The notes under the pieces were generated by a model. It saw only the letters and a list, made by a program, of their open reading frames with translations, ran no database searches and was not told the origin of the DNA. Below, piece after piece: positions 1 through 8,088 of a DNA stretch of 64,000 bases. Made by a program: the position numbers and the translations under genes. Numbering within the stretch: position 1 is the stretch's first letter; each line of letters opens with the position of its first letter. Source of the DNA: Nakamurella panacisegetis (GTDB lineage Bacteria > Actinomycetota > Actinomycetes > Mycobacteriales > Nakamurellaceae); the NCBI RefSeq assembly GCF_900104535.1, contig NZ_LT629710.1, positions 1 to 64,000 on the forward strand. The letters are read 5' to 3'.

Positions 1-94
1 TCGCCGCACCACCGGCGCCTGCCGGCCTCGCCGTCTGGACCATCGGGCCGTCCTGGTCGCCGTCGGTCTCCGGCGCCGGATCCAGGCTCCGCGG

Positions 95-727
95 ATGACA
101 GAAACCTTCGGTGCCGTGGCGATCCTCGTCGGTGGGGTGATGGCCTCCAACGGTTGGCCCGGTCCCGGTCTGCTCCTGCTGACCGGTTCCGCACTCGCCT
201 TGGTGGCCGGCGCCCTGGTCCCCGGAATTGCGGGCGCAACGCGAGGATCAGTTCGTCCTGGGCTACCGGGGGCCGTCGGGACGGTGCTCGCACCCCGGAA
301 ACGTTGTCCCACTTCGTCCAAGGTGCGGCCCGTGGCGACCGGACTGGTCACCTACGTGGCGGGCCTCGCGCTGTTCTACGTCGGCGATCGCCGCCTCACC
401 CGCCTGCCCATCGTGGTCGAGGTGGCCGGCACCGTCACCGTACTGGCGAGCCCGGCACTCACCTGGAACCAATGGCATGGTTTCGCCCCGACCTTCGGCG
501 CCGCGACGGCCGTTGGGGTGGTGGTACTCGGCATCGTTCGGGACAAGCTGATGCTCTCGGCGGCCGGCTCGGTCGGTCTCCTGGTCAACATCCCGTGGAT
601 CATCGTCTGGTACTTCCCCGGACAGGGTCGGGTGCCACTGCTGATCGCGGTGTCCGGCGCGTTGATTCTCTGCATCGCAGTCCTCCTGGCCCGCACCGGT
701 CACCACCGCCACCGCCCGGCGCTCTGA
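95..727 (+). CDS. Integral membrane protein, C-terminal part (possibly frameshifted)
   Basis: The protein is hydrophobic, with about five membrane segments (near residues 5-25, 28-45, 83-98, 107-150 and 155-200) and a short basic His-rich tail. It loosely resembles the C-terminal part of large actinobacterial polytopic membrane proteins such as the DUF2157-like group, but I cannot name the family. The ATG overlaps a TGA that closes another reading frame open from base 3 (ATGA), and its own frame is also open back to the window edge. It may therefore be a short coupled gene or the end of a longer one broken by an indel. Residues 46-82 are hydrophilic and low in quality, which hints at a frameshift there. 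The last 28 bases overlap the convergent aminotransferase gene. Confidence 0.5.
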   Translation: MTETFGAVAILVGGVMASNGWPGPGLLLLTGSALALVAGALVPGIAGATRGSVRPGLPGAVGTVLAPRKRCPTSSKVRPVATGLVTYVAGLALFYVGDRRLTRLPIVVEVAGTVTVLASPALTWNQWHGFAPTFGAATAVGVVVLGIVRDKLMLSAAGSVGLLVNIPWIIVWYFPGQGRVPLLIAVSGALILCIAVLLARTGHHRHRPAL

Positions 728-2487
728 CCCGCCCGGTCCCGGCTCAGGCCGACAAGCAGACCGCCGGGGAGATCGAACCAGCGCAGCTGTTCGAAGTCCC
801 GTCGGCAGCGAGAGTCGGTCCAGCTCAGCCGAATCGGCGGCGGCTCGCGGACGGGCGAGGATCTCCCGTGCCTGCTGCAGATACTTCTCCAAGTCGCTCT
901 CGGGAGCCCGATCATCCTGGTGGGGGTACCGCATCTCGCCGTCCGCGGTGTAACTGATCTGGCCCAGGCGCATCGGCGGTTCCACCGGTCCGAGACGATG
1001 GCGCCAGAGGCCGGCGCCGGGGTCGAACCGGTAGTCCGGTAGGAGTCGGCTGCCCTCGCGCGCGACCAGCCGCACCGCCTCGACGAGATAGCCGAACACC
1101 GGCTCGGAGATGAAGTAGTTGAAATTGATCCTGACCCACCCCGGCTTGATTCCCTCGCAGCCGTGGGCGATCTCGCGCTCGAACGCCCGCGAGTGGTCCA
1201 GGTCGATGCCGAGCAGGCGGTGCCCGTACGGCCCGGCGCAGGAGCAGCCGCCGCGCGACTGGATCCCGAACAGGTCGTTGAGCAGGGACACCACGAAGTT
1301 GTGATGCAGGTACCGGCTTTGCGACCGCGAACCACGAACGAGACGATCGAGAGCCGATCGGCGTCGAGGTTGCCCAGGATCTCGATGTTCGGCTCCTGCT
1401 GCCAGGCCGCGATGGCCCGCCGCAGGAAGTGATCCTCGTGGGCGCGGATCACCGTGACACCGACCGCCTGCTTGAGCTGGAACACCAACCCGGCCCTGAT
1501 CGACTCGACAATGGCCGGCGTGCCGCCTTCCTCCCGCTGGGCCGGGTCGGTGAGGTACCGGTGATCGGTCGGGTTGACATAGGCCACGGTGCCCCCACCA
1601 GGCACGTCCGGAACGCGATTGCGGAGCAGTTCGCGCCGGACGACCAGCACCCCTGGAGTGCTCGGACCGCCGATGAACTTGTGTGGACTGAGGAAGATCG
1701 CATCCTTGTACGCCAACGGATCCGAACCCGCGGGGCCGTACATCTCGATGTCGATGTACGGCGCCGCGGCGGCGAAATCCCAGAACGACAGGGCGCCGTG
1801 TTCATGAAGGAGCCGCGAGATGCCGTGCGTGTCACTGACAATGCCGGTCACATTGCTGGCGGCGGAGAACGACCCGATCTTCAAGGGTCGGGCCGCGTGA
1901 CGAACCAGCTCCGCTTCCAGGATCCGGACGTCGATGTGACCATCGGCGTCCTGCGGGATCACCACCACGTCGGCGATCGTCTCGCGCCAGGGCAGCTCAT
2001 TGGAATGGTGCTCGAAGGGGCCGATGAAGACGACCGGCCGCTCCTGCACCGGAATGGCCGCACTGAGCTGGTAGCGATCCTCGAGGGCGGCCGGGATCCG
2101 CAACCCGAGGATGCCGACCAGCTTGTCGATGGCGCCGGTGCAACCCGAACCGGCGAAGATGACGACCGTCTCGGCATCGCCACCCACCGCGTCGGAGATG
2201 ATCGATCGGGCGTCCTCGCGGAGTCTGGTGGTCTGCAGTCCGGTCCCACTGGACTCGGTGTGGGTGTTGGCGTACCGCGGCAGCACCTCGTCCCGCACGA
2301 AGTCCTCGATGAACGACAACGCCCGGCCGGACGCGGTGTAGTCGGCATAGGTGACGCGCCGCGGCCCGTACGGGCCCGGCATCACCTGATCGTCGCCGAT
2401 CACCGACTCCCGGATGCGCCGGAGCAGCGGGGTGTCGCACGGGATGGTCTCGTCCACCTCCCAGACCCTAGTCGCCAAGGGGCCCAT
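700..2487 (-). pseudogene. Class V aminotransferase / cysteine desulfurase-like PLP enzyme, two frameshifts
   Basis: This is a PLP-dependent fold-type I enzyme of the class V (SufS/Csd-like) group. The lysine motif SPHKFIGGPSTPGVLVVRR and an upstream PFEHHSNELPWRE are clear. The frame is lost near 1315: the conserved RYLHHNF then VVSLLNDLFGIQ and RGGCSCAGPYGHR continue in the next frame. It returns near 799, giving the ending DFEQLRWFDLPGG. Each break is cured by one base in a G/C run: add a C near 1315 and remove a G at 798-800. That pattern suits sequencing error as well as real decay. The ATG at 2487 is preferred because longer starts run into the small gene upstream. It probably shares the CstR-type promoter region at 2.7 kb. 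Confidence 0.75.
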
Positions 2488-2504
2488 CGACCCGGGTCGC
2501 CGAC

Positions 2505-2675
2505 TCAGCGACCGAACATCTTGGCGAAGAATCCCCCGCCCGAGGTGCTCGGCTCCGATGCGTGTCCGGGACAGCGCTCGGCGCGGGGCACACCGCGCAT
2601 GACGGCATCGACGTGCTGGCCGCAGCCGGCCCAGGTGGTCTTGCCGCACTGGCGGCAGTTCACTGCTCGGCACAT
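2505..2675 (-). CDS. Small Cys-rich conserved protein (56 aa)
   Basis: This 56-residue protein starts with MCRAVNCRQCGKTTWAGCGQ. Its Cys pattern C2, C7, C10 and C18, plus C35 and nearby His, looks like a small metal- or thiol-binding knuckle. It ends in a Gly-rich stretch and FFAKMFGR. Small actinobacterial proteins of this type are known to me only as hypothetical. The ATG has a strong ribosome site (AGGAG, 8 bases upstream). It is the first gene leftward from a promoter region holding two CstR-type palindromes, with the aminotransferase 17 bases downstream. I infer that it belongs to the thiol/persulfide response. Its function is unknown. Confidence 0.8.
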   Translation of the reverse strand: MCRAVNCRQCGKTTWAGCGQHVDAVMRGVPRAERCPGHASEPSTSGGGFFAKMFGR

Positions 2676-2718
2676 GTTTGTCACTCCTGGAGGACGAAGG
2701 GTCGGTTCCCGTTCGACT

Positions 2719-2734
2719 ATACCCCCTGGGGTAT
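2719..2734. promoter_or_regulatory. CsoR/CstR-type operator 1
   Basis: The sequence ATACCCCCTGGGGTAT is a near-perfect palindrome of the ATACCCC-GGGGTAT form bound by CsoR/CstR-family repressors. It lies 44 bases upstream of the small Cys-rich gene, in the divergent region shared with the repressor gene. Confidence 0.75.
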
Positions 2735-2784
2735 CCGGCGGCCGTCGTGCGAGCAACGGAACAATCCGGGAATCGGCCCGTTGT

Positions 2785-2800
2785 ATACCCGTAGGGGTAT
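2785..2800. promoter_or_regulatory. CsoR/CstR-type operator 2
   Basis: The sequence ATACCCGTAGGGGTAT is a second copy of the palindrome. It is 66 bp from the first, centre to centre (about six helical turns), and lies 158 bp upstream of the repressor ATG. It suggests autoregulation. Confidence 0.72.
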
Positions 2801-2957
2801 CGTTCGAGGTCAGGTCGAAGAGCGGCCCGGGATCACGAGAACTGCGTCCATCGGTACCTTCGACCGGGCGTACCGAGATCGGGCTCCGGCGCCGAGACTG
2901 CCGCCACCGGTAGCGTTTCCACATTCACGCCCAGCATTTTCCCAGAGGAGAGCCACC

Positions 2958-3224
2958 ATGGTCGAACTCGACCCGAGCAAGATGACCGCTGTCGTGAATC
3001 GACTACGCCGTGCCCAAGGACAGATCGGCGGCGTCCTGAAGATGATCGAGGAGGGCCGGGAATGCCAGGACATCGTGGCCCAACTCGCGGCCGTCAGCCG
3101 CGCCGTCGACCGGGCCGGTTTCGCGGTCGTGGCCACCGGTCTCAAGCAGTGCCTGCTGGAATCCGGGGGTCAGGAAACCATCGACACGGCGGCCATGGAG
3201 AAGATGTTCCTCTCGCTGGCCTGA
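2958..3224 (+). CDS. cstR: CsoR/CstR-family metal- or persulfide-sensing repressor
   Basis: This 88-residue all-helical DUF156/CsoR-family repressor has the typical RLRRAQGQIGGVLKMIEEGR N-terminal helix. Cysteines sit in GRECQDI (C36) and GLKQCLLES (C65). The histidine that copper-sensing CsoR carries four residues before the second Cys is a glycine here (GLKQC). A two-Cys, no-His site is the pattern of the persulfide sensor CstR. This agrees with the MBL-rhodanese gene next door and with operator palindromes at both promoters. The ATG follows GAGGAG. The copper-sensor alternative is less likely but not excluded. Confidence 0.85.
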   Translation: MVELDPSKMTAVVNRLRRAQGQIGGVLKMIEEGRECQDIVAQLAAVSRAVDRAGFAVVATGLKQCLLESGGQETIDTAAMEKMFLSLA

Positions 3225-3246
3225 GCGCCGATCTCGGGGCCGGGAC

Positions 3247-3279
3247 CAACCGGCTGGTGGATTGCCCACCGGCCGGTTG
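3247..3279. terminator. Bidirectional hairpin between cstR and the MBL-rhodanese gene
   Basis: A 14-bp stem CAACCGGCTGGTGG pairs with CCACCGGCCGGTTG through one G-U, with a 5-nt loop. It sits between two convergent stop codons. Confidence 0.7.
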
Positions 3280-3284
3280 AGCGC

Positions 3285-4640
3285 TCAGCGCGCGGTCATG
3301 GGTAGTCCGACCTGGCCGGCGTAGTCGAAGGAGTCGTCGACCGCCACGACCTGGATGCCGTGCGCGGCCAGGATGGACGCGGCGATGGAGGCGCGGTAGC
3401 CGCCGGCGCAATGCACCCACACCTCGCCCGCCGGAACCTCAGCCAGACGCCCCAGCAACTCGTGCAACGGGATACCCACCGCACCCTGGATATGGGACCT
3501 GTCCCACTCGGCCCGGCGCCGCACATCCAGGATCGTCACCGGGCGGTGATGACGGACCTGGACCAGATCGGCGAACGTCGCCCGCTCGATCCGGCCCAAC
3601 GAATCGTCCGTCCACTCCGCCGGCCCGCCGACGGCTGCCGCCGCCGGCCGATCGATCCCGATCCGCACCAACTCCCGCTGCGCCTGCGCCACCTGCTCCG
3701 CGCTCTCACCCAACAACGTCAACGGCGTACCCCACGGAAACAGCCACCCCAGATACGTCGCGAACTGCCCGTCCAAACCGAAATTGAACGTGCCCCGCAC
3801 GTGCCCGGCCGCAAACGCCGTCCGCGACCGCAGATCCACCAACCACTCCCCGGCCTCCAACCGGGCGCGCAACTGCGCCTTGTCGGCCGGCTCCGGCGCC
3901 GACAGATCAGGCGCCCCCGGCCCCGCCGCGTTGGCCGGACCCATCCGCGCGTAGTACGCCGGCCACGCGTCCAACCCACCCAACAACTCGTCGACCCAGG
4001 CCTGCTCGGCCATCGTCAACGCCGGATTCATCCGCTTCTCCTGCCCGATGGTCGACGCCGTGGCCTCGGACTGCGTCGCCGAACAGAAACTGCCGAACCC
4101 GTGGGTGGGCAACACCTGCGCCGCATCCGGCAACGACTCGGCCAGCCGATGCGCCGACGCGTACTGATGGTGCACCAGAGCATGCGTGTGATCCGGACCC
4201 AACAGATCCGGCCGCCCGGTCGACCCGAACAGCAACGACCCGCCGGAGAACACCCCGACCTGCTCCCCCTCCGCCGACAGCACATACGACAGATGCGTGA
4301 ACGTGTGACCCGGCGTCGCCATCACCTCGACTCGCATCGACGGACCGACCTCCACCACCTGGCCGTCCACCACCGGCACCCGATCAAAGGCCACCTCATC
4401 AGCGGCATTGACGTGATACGCCGCCCCCGTCACCCGAGCCAACGCCAAACCCCCGGTCACGTAGTCGTTGTGCAGATGCGTCTCGAACACGTGAGTGATC
4501 CGCACACCCGCCGCCGACGCCAACTCCAACACCCGATCGATGTCACGCTGCGGATCCACCACCAACGCCACCCGACCGTCATGCACCAGATAACTGCGAT
4601 CCCCCAACGTCGGGGTATCGATCGGAACAATGGCCACCAT
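3285..4640 (-). CDS. MBL-fold persulfide dioxygenase-like protein with two rhodanese domains
   Basis: The 451-aa protein has an N-terminal metallo-beta-lactamase domain (HLHND at 55-59, H112, H180) and two rhodanese domains (about 265-355 and 365-450). Only the second has the active-site loop, Cys411 in CAGGYRAS. The fusion resembles CstB/PRF enzymes that oxidise glutathione or low-molecular-weight persulfides and pass sulfur to thiosulfate. The Asp iron ligand of ETHE1-type enzymes (TGD motif) is replaced by Gly in FSGGSLLFGS (about residue 134). Start: the ATG at 4640 has an AGAGGA site, and the longer in-frame start at 4721 lies close to the operator. Codons from about 3430 to 4640 favour G-ending and TTG codons, unlike the neighbours. 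Confidence 0.85.
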   Translation of the reverse strand: MVAIVPIDTPTLGDRSYLVHDGRVALVVDPQRDIDRVLELASAAGVRITHVFETHLHNDYVTGGLALARVTGAAYHVNAADEVAFDRVPVVDGQVVEVGPSMRVEVMATPGHTFTHLSYVLSAEGEQVGVFSGGSLLFGSTGRPDLLGPDHTHALVHHQYASAHRLAESLPDAAQVLPTHGFGSFCSATQSEATASTIGQEKRMNPALTMAEQAWVDELLGGLDAWPAYYARMGPANAAGPGAPDLSAPEPADKAQLRARLEAGEWLVDLRSRTAFAAGHVRGTFNFGLDGQFATYLGWLFPWGTPLTLLGESAEQVAQAQRELVRIGIDRPAAAAVGGPAEWTDDSLGRIERATFADLVQVRHHRPVTILDVRRRAEWDRSHIQGAVGIPLHELLGRLAEVPAGEVWVHCAGGYRASIAASILAAHGIQVVAVDDSFDYAGQVGLPMTAR

Positions 4641-4729
4641 CGGTGAGAGTCCTCTCGGAAGTTGCTTCTCAGGCCCGGTCCTGAGTCCGGCAAGGCGTGC
4701 TGGTTCAGGACCGACCGTCATTCGACGGT

Positions 4730-4745
4730 ATACCCCAGGGGGTAT
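4730..4745. promoter_or_regulatory. CsoR/CstR-type operator 3
   Basis: The sequence ATACCCCAGGGGGTAT is nearly the same palindrome as the two sites at 2.7 kb. It lies 90 bp upstream of the MBL-rhodanese start, so that gene is probably controlled by the adjacent repressor. Confidence 0.75.
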
Positions 4746-4878
4746 CTAGTCAGTCCAACCGTTTGCCCTGCCGAGGCATTCCATCGGCGGCACGAGCCCG
4801 CGGGTGATCACGACCGGGCCGAGAGAGGTGGTGCGGCACTCTCGGCCCCGGCGGTCACGCCGGTCGAGTGCAACCGGA

Positions 4879-7197
4879 TCAGGAGGGCCCGGCATGGGTG
4901 GAAACGAGCGTGATGGCGCCCTCGTCCTCCTGCGCGTTGTGCAGCCGGAGGATCGCGTACAGCCCGTAGAGCAACCGCCGCAGCTCCACCACGTCACCTC
5001 CGGCGGCGTCGGTCGCTTCGGTTCCGGTCACGAGCCGGTGCAGACGGTTGATCTGGTGCTCGATCTCGGCGTGGGTCCGACTCAGCCCGGCCGTGCTGTC
5101 CGACCCGCCGAGTGCCCGGGCCACGAGCGGGACCAACTCCTGCTCGTCGGCGCGTTCGTGCGGGAGCAGTTCGGCCTCCAGCCGGTGCAGCAGGGCGCGG
5201 ACCGGGGCCAGGTCGGCATTGTCGTCCGACAGGCCGTCGGCCACGGTGCAGACAAGTTCCACCACCGGTAGGACGGCTTCGTGTTGAGCGCGCAGGGTCG
5301 CCGCCGTTGCCACCTCGGCGCCGCTGAGCGGTGCTCGCTGTCCACGGGCCGGCAGCACCGCACGCAGTGCGATGACGATGGCCAGGACGTCGATGCCTTC
5401 CTGGAGGACGGCACCGACCGCCGGCACGAGCAGGCCGGCCGCGGCCATGGCCATCGCGACCAGGGACAGGCCCATACCGGTGAGCACCGCCTGCAGCGCA
5501 ATGCCCTTGGAACGCCGGGCGATCAGGATCGCCGCCGCGATGGCGTCGATGCGATCCACGGTGAGCACGACGTCCGCCGCTTCGGAGGACGCGGTCGAAC
5601 CCCGGGCGGCCAACGCCACTCCCGCTCCGGCCGCCGCCAGTGCGGGCGCGTCGTTGATGCCGTCGCCGACCATGATCGTCCGCGCGGCGACCGACTCCCG
5701 TCCGATCGCGGCCAGCTTCTGGGCGGGATCGCAGTCGGACAGCACCTCGTCCACGCCCACGATGCGGCCCACCATCTCGGCGACATCGCGCCGGTCCCCG
5801 GTGAGCAGCACGACCCGGGAGATGCCGGCCTCGCGTAGGGCGCGGAGCATCCGGGGGGCGTCCGGACGGATCGGATCCTCCAGCAGCACCGCCCCCGCCG
5901 CCTGGTCGTCAACGGCCACGAAGACAGCGAGGGCGCTGTCGATCTCGGCCCGCCGTTGCGCCCGGCGAGCCCAGTCCGGGGTGTCGTCCCCGAGGATCCA
6001 CGCCGCCTTACCGATGCGGATCCGATGCCCGTCCACCCGTCCCTGCAGGCCGTATCCGTGGACCTCACTCACGTCGTCCGGTGCGGACAGCGGTAGCCGG
6101 CGGCGGGCGGCGGCGGAGACGATCGCACCGGCCAGAACGTGGGGCGACACCTGATCCAGCGAGGCGGCCAGCCGCAGCAACTCGTCGGCCTCCAGATCGG
6201 ACCGGGTGAGGACGTCGGCGACCTCGGGACGGCCCTGGGTCAGCGTTCCGGTCTTGTCGAACAACATGACCTGCCCGGCGGCCAGTTTCTCCAGGGCCCC
6301 GCCGCCCTTGATGACCACGCCGACCCCGGCCGCCCGCGACAAGCCCGACATGATCGCGATCGGCGCGGCCAGCAACAACGGGCACGGGGTGGCCACCACC
6401 AGCACGGCGACGGCACGGACTGCATCGCCGCTGGCCAGCCAGGCTCCGCCGGCCAGGGCCAGGGTGAGCGGCACGAAGTAGAGGGCGAACCGGTCCGCCG
6501 TGCGGACGAACGGGGCCGAGGACGCCTGGGCCGCTTCGACCAGGCGCACCACTCCGGCGTAGGTGGATTCGGCGGCCGTCGCGGTGGTGACCAGGTCGAA
6601 CCCCGGGCCGGCGTTCACCACCCCGCTCCGGACGTCGTCGCCGCTCTGCCGCTCCACCGGCAACGGTTCACCGGTCAGGGCCGACTCATCCAGCACCGCC
6701 GGACCGAGCAGCCGACCGTCGACGGGGACGATCTCGCCGCTGCCGACCATCAGGCGATCGCCGAGGGCAACCTGCGCGACCGGGATCTCACGGATGCTGT
6801 CCAGCTGCCGGAGGCGGGCCGTCTGCGGAGCGCGGGCCACCAGCAGGCTCAGTTCGCGGCGGGCCCGCGCCCCGGCCCGCGCCTCCAGCAGCGCGCCACT
6901 GGCGAGCATGACCGCGATCATCGCTCCCGCGAACGGTTCGCCGACGACCAGGGCGCCGCCGAGCGCCAGCAGCGCGATCACGTCCACGCTGGGCTGCCGC
7001 CTCAACAGGGCCCTCGCCGTCGACGTCACCGAGAAGACCAGACCGATGACGGTGGCGGCAATCCACAGGCCATCGGCCGCGCCGGTGGCCCGCGCCACCC
7101 GCGCCGCGAGTCCGGCTCCCAGCAGAGCCGCCGACACGCCGAACAGCCACGGCTCGAGATTCGCCTTGAGGTACTTCACCAGTCCAGCCCGGGTCAC
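4879..7197 (-). CDS. P1B-type metal ATPase with C-terminal hemerythrin-like domain
   Basis: This 772-aa heavy-metal P-type ATPase has no N-terminal metal-binding domain. It shows LTGE (174-177), the membrane metal motif TPCP (270-273), the phosphorylation site DKTGT at D314, and GDGINDAP. TPC rather than CPC, together with the C-terminal extension, is the signature of the P1B-5 subgroup linked to Ni/Fe export. Residues about 634-765 form a hemerythrin-like four-helix unit with candidate diiron ligands H639, H680, E685/E687, H709, H714, H753 and E757. The start is GTG at 7197, because the nearby ATG frame stops after three codons. The ATPase is probably an inner-membrane exporter whose diiron domain senses O2 or iron. 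Confidence 0.9.
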   Translation of the reverse strand: MTRAGLVKYLKANLEPWLFGVSAALLGAGLAARVARATGAADGLWIAATVIGLVFSVTSTARALLRRQPSVDVIALLALGGALVVGEPFAGAMIAVMLASGALLEARAGARARRELSLLVARAPQTARLRQLDSIREIPVAQVALGDRLMVGSGEIVPVDGRLLGPAVLDESALTGEPLPVERQSGDDVRSGVVNAGPGFDLVTTATAAESTYAGVVRLVEAAQASSAPFVRTADRFALYFVPLTLALAGGAWLASGDAVRAVAVLVVATPCPLLLAAPIAIMSGLSRAAGVGVVIKGGGALEKLAAGQVMLFDKTGTLTQGRPEVADVLTRSDLEADELLRLAASLDQVSPHVLAGAIVSAAARRRLPLSAPDDVSEVHGYGLQGRVDGHRIRIGKAAWILGDDTPDWARRAQRRAEIDSALAVFVAVDDQAAGAVLLEDPIRPDAPRMLRALREAGISRVVLLTGDRRDVAEMVGRIVGVDEVLSDCDPAQKLAAIGRESVAARTIMVGDGINDAPALAAAGAGVALAARGSTASSEAADVVLTVDRIDAIAAAILIARRSKGIALQAVLTGMGLSLVAMAMAAAGLLVPAVGAVLQEGIDVLAIVIALRAVLPARGQRAPLSGAEVATAATLRAQHEAVLPVVELVCTVADGLSDDNADLAPVRALLHRLEAELLPHERADEQELVPLVARALGGSDSTAGLSRTHAEIEHQINRLHRLVTGTEATDAAGGDVVELRRLLYGLYAILRLHNAQEDEGAITLVSTHAGPS

Positions 7198-7317
7198 CCA
7201 CCCATCCTGCGGGCCGCCCCCGGCCGGAACCAGGGTCGAACGGCCCCACCTGGCGAACCGGACCCATCAACGAGATCCATCGACAACGCCCGGATCGGCC
7301 CTCGGGCGCGGGGGCTC

Positions 7318-7944
7318 TCAGCCCACCGTGAACTCCTGGTACATCCCGGCCGAGTAGTGATTCTGCAGATTGCACAGCAGTTCGTAACGCCCGGGAGCCA
7401 GCATCAGGGTGACCCAGCCGACCTGGCCCGCGCCGATCCCCTCGCCCGACCCAGCCGCGCAACCGTTCGAAGCCTCGCCCCGGCTGCCGGTCTCGTCGAC
7501 CTTGCCGTCGGACCCGACGCTCCGCTGACCGGCGGCGGCTCCCGCGGCCAGGGGCAGGATCACCAACTCGTGGGTGCGCCATCCCATGTTCTGCGCCACG
7601 AAACTGACCTGGCCGGCGGCGACCGTGGACGGGCGAGCGCGGAGCATCATGTGAGAGCCCACCGGGGCGATGCCACCCATCATGCGGGTCATGCCCATGT
7701 CGGCCAACGTCACGTCCACCCGATGGCCGGGCAACGAGGCCGGGGCGGAGCACGTCAACCGGGAGAACACGTAGCCCCGTTCCTGACCCATCATTCCTGG
7801 CCCCATCGCCGCTCCGGTCGACGTGGATGCGTTCATCGACCGGCCGGCCGGTGCTCCGACCGTGCAGCCAGCCGCAGCCCCGAGCAGGGCCACCAGGGCC
7901 ACCAGGACCGCCGGGCCCGCCCCGCGATTCCGCGTTGTGCGCAC
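7318..7944 (-). CDS. Cupredoxin-like copper-binding lipoprotein
   Basis: The 208-aa protein has a lipoprotein signal (lipobox LGAAAGC, Cys27), a Met-rich segment (about 47-100) and a C-terminal cupredoxin fold. Type 1 copper ligands can be proposed: H125 in WRTHELVIL, then C191, H196 and M201 in CNLQNHYSAGM. It resembles sulfocyanin/plastocyanin-like electron carriers or periplasmic copper handlers. A Cys-containing insert (about 135-165) is unusual. It starts with GTG and lies 120 bp upstream of the ATPase on the same strand, so a joint metal or respiratory role is possible but inferred. Confidence 0.8.
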   Translation of the reverse strand: MRTTRNRGAGPAVLVALVALLGAAAGCTVGAPAGRSMNASTSTGAAMGPGMMGQERGYVFSRLTCSAPASLPGHRVDVTLADMGMTRMMGGIAPVGSHMMLRARPSTVAAGQVSFVAQNMGWRTHELVILPLAAGAAAGQRSVGSDGKVDETGSRGEASNGCAAGSGEGIGAGQVGWVTLMLAPGRYELLCNLQNHYSAGMYQEFTVG

Positions 7945-8088
7945 TCACCGAGTGCACCATCCGCCGATCCGAAGTCACAAGGCGTACAAGACCTCTCCCG
8001 TCCGGTCATCGGTCCTCACCCACCGATGACCTTCGACTCTTGTCCCAGGCAGATGATCCGCCGCCCCGGGTCGTGCACACTTGCGATC

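Noticed and set aside
263..1294. Separate 343-codon minus-strand gene
   Set aside because: Its first half is the continuation of the aminotransferase after a frameshift, and the remainder after about 800 is shadow sequence.
2958..3224. Copper-sensing CsoR as the identity of the repressor
   Set aside because: The His four residues before the second Cys is missing and the neighbour is a sulfur-oxidation fusion, so the CstR assignment is better supported.
6139..8088. Long plus-strand open frame continuous with kup
   Set aside because: It is antisense to the ATPase and cupredoxin genes and reads as Arg/Gln/His-rich sequence without domains. Only the part from 8089 has transporter features.
7945..8088. 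Possible c-di-AMP riboswitch upstream of kup
   Set aside because: The 144-bp region has no recognisable conserved motif of that class, and it must also hold two divergent promoters.
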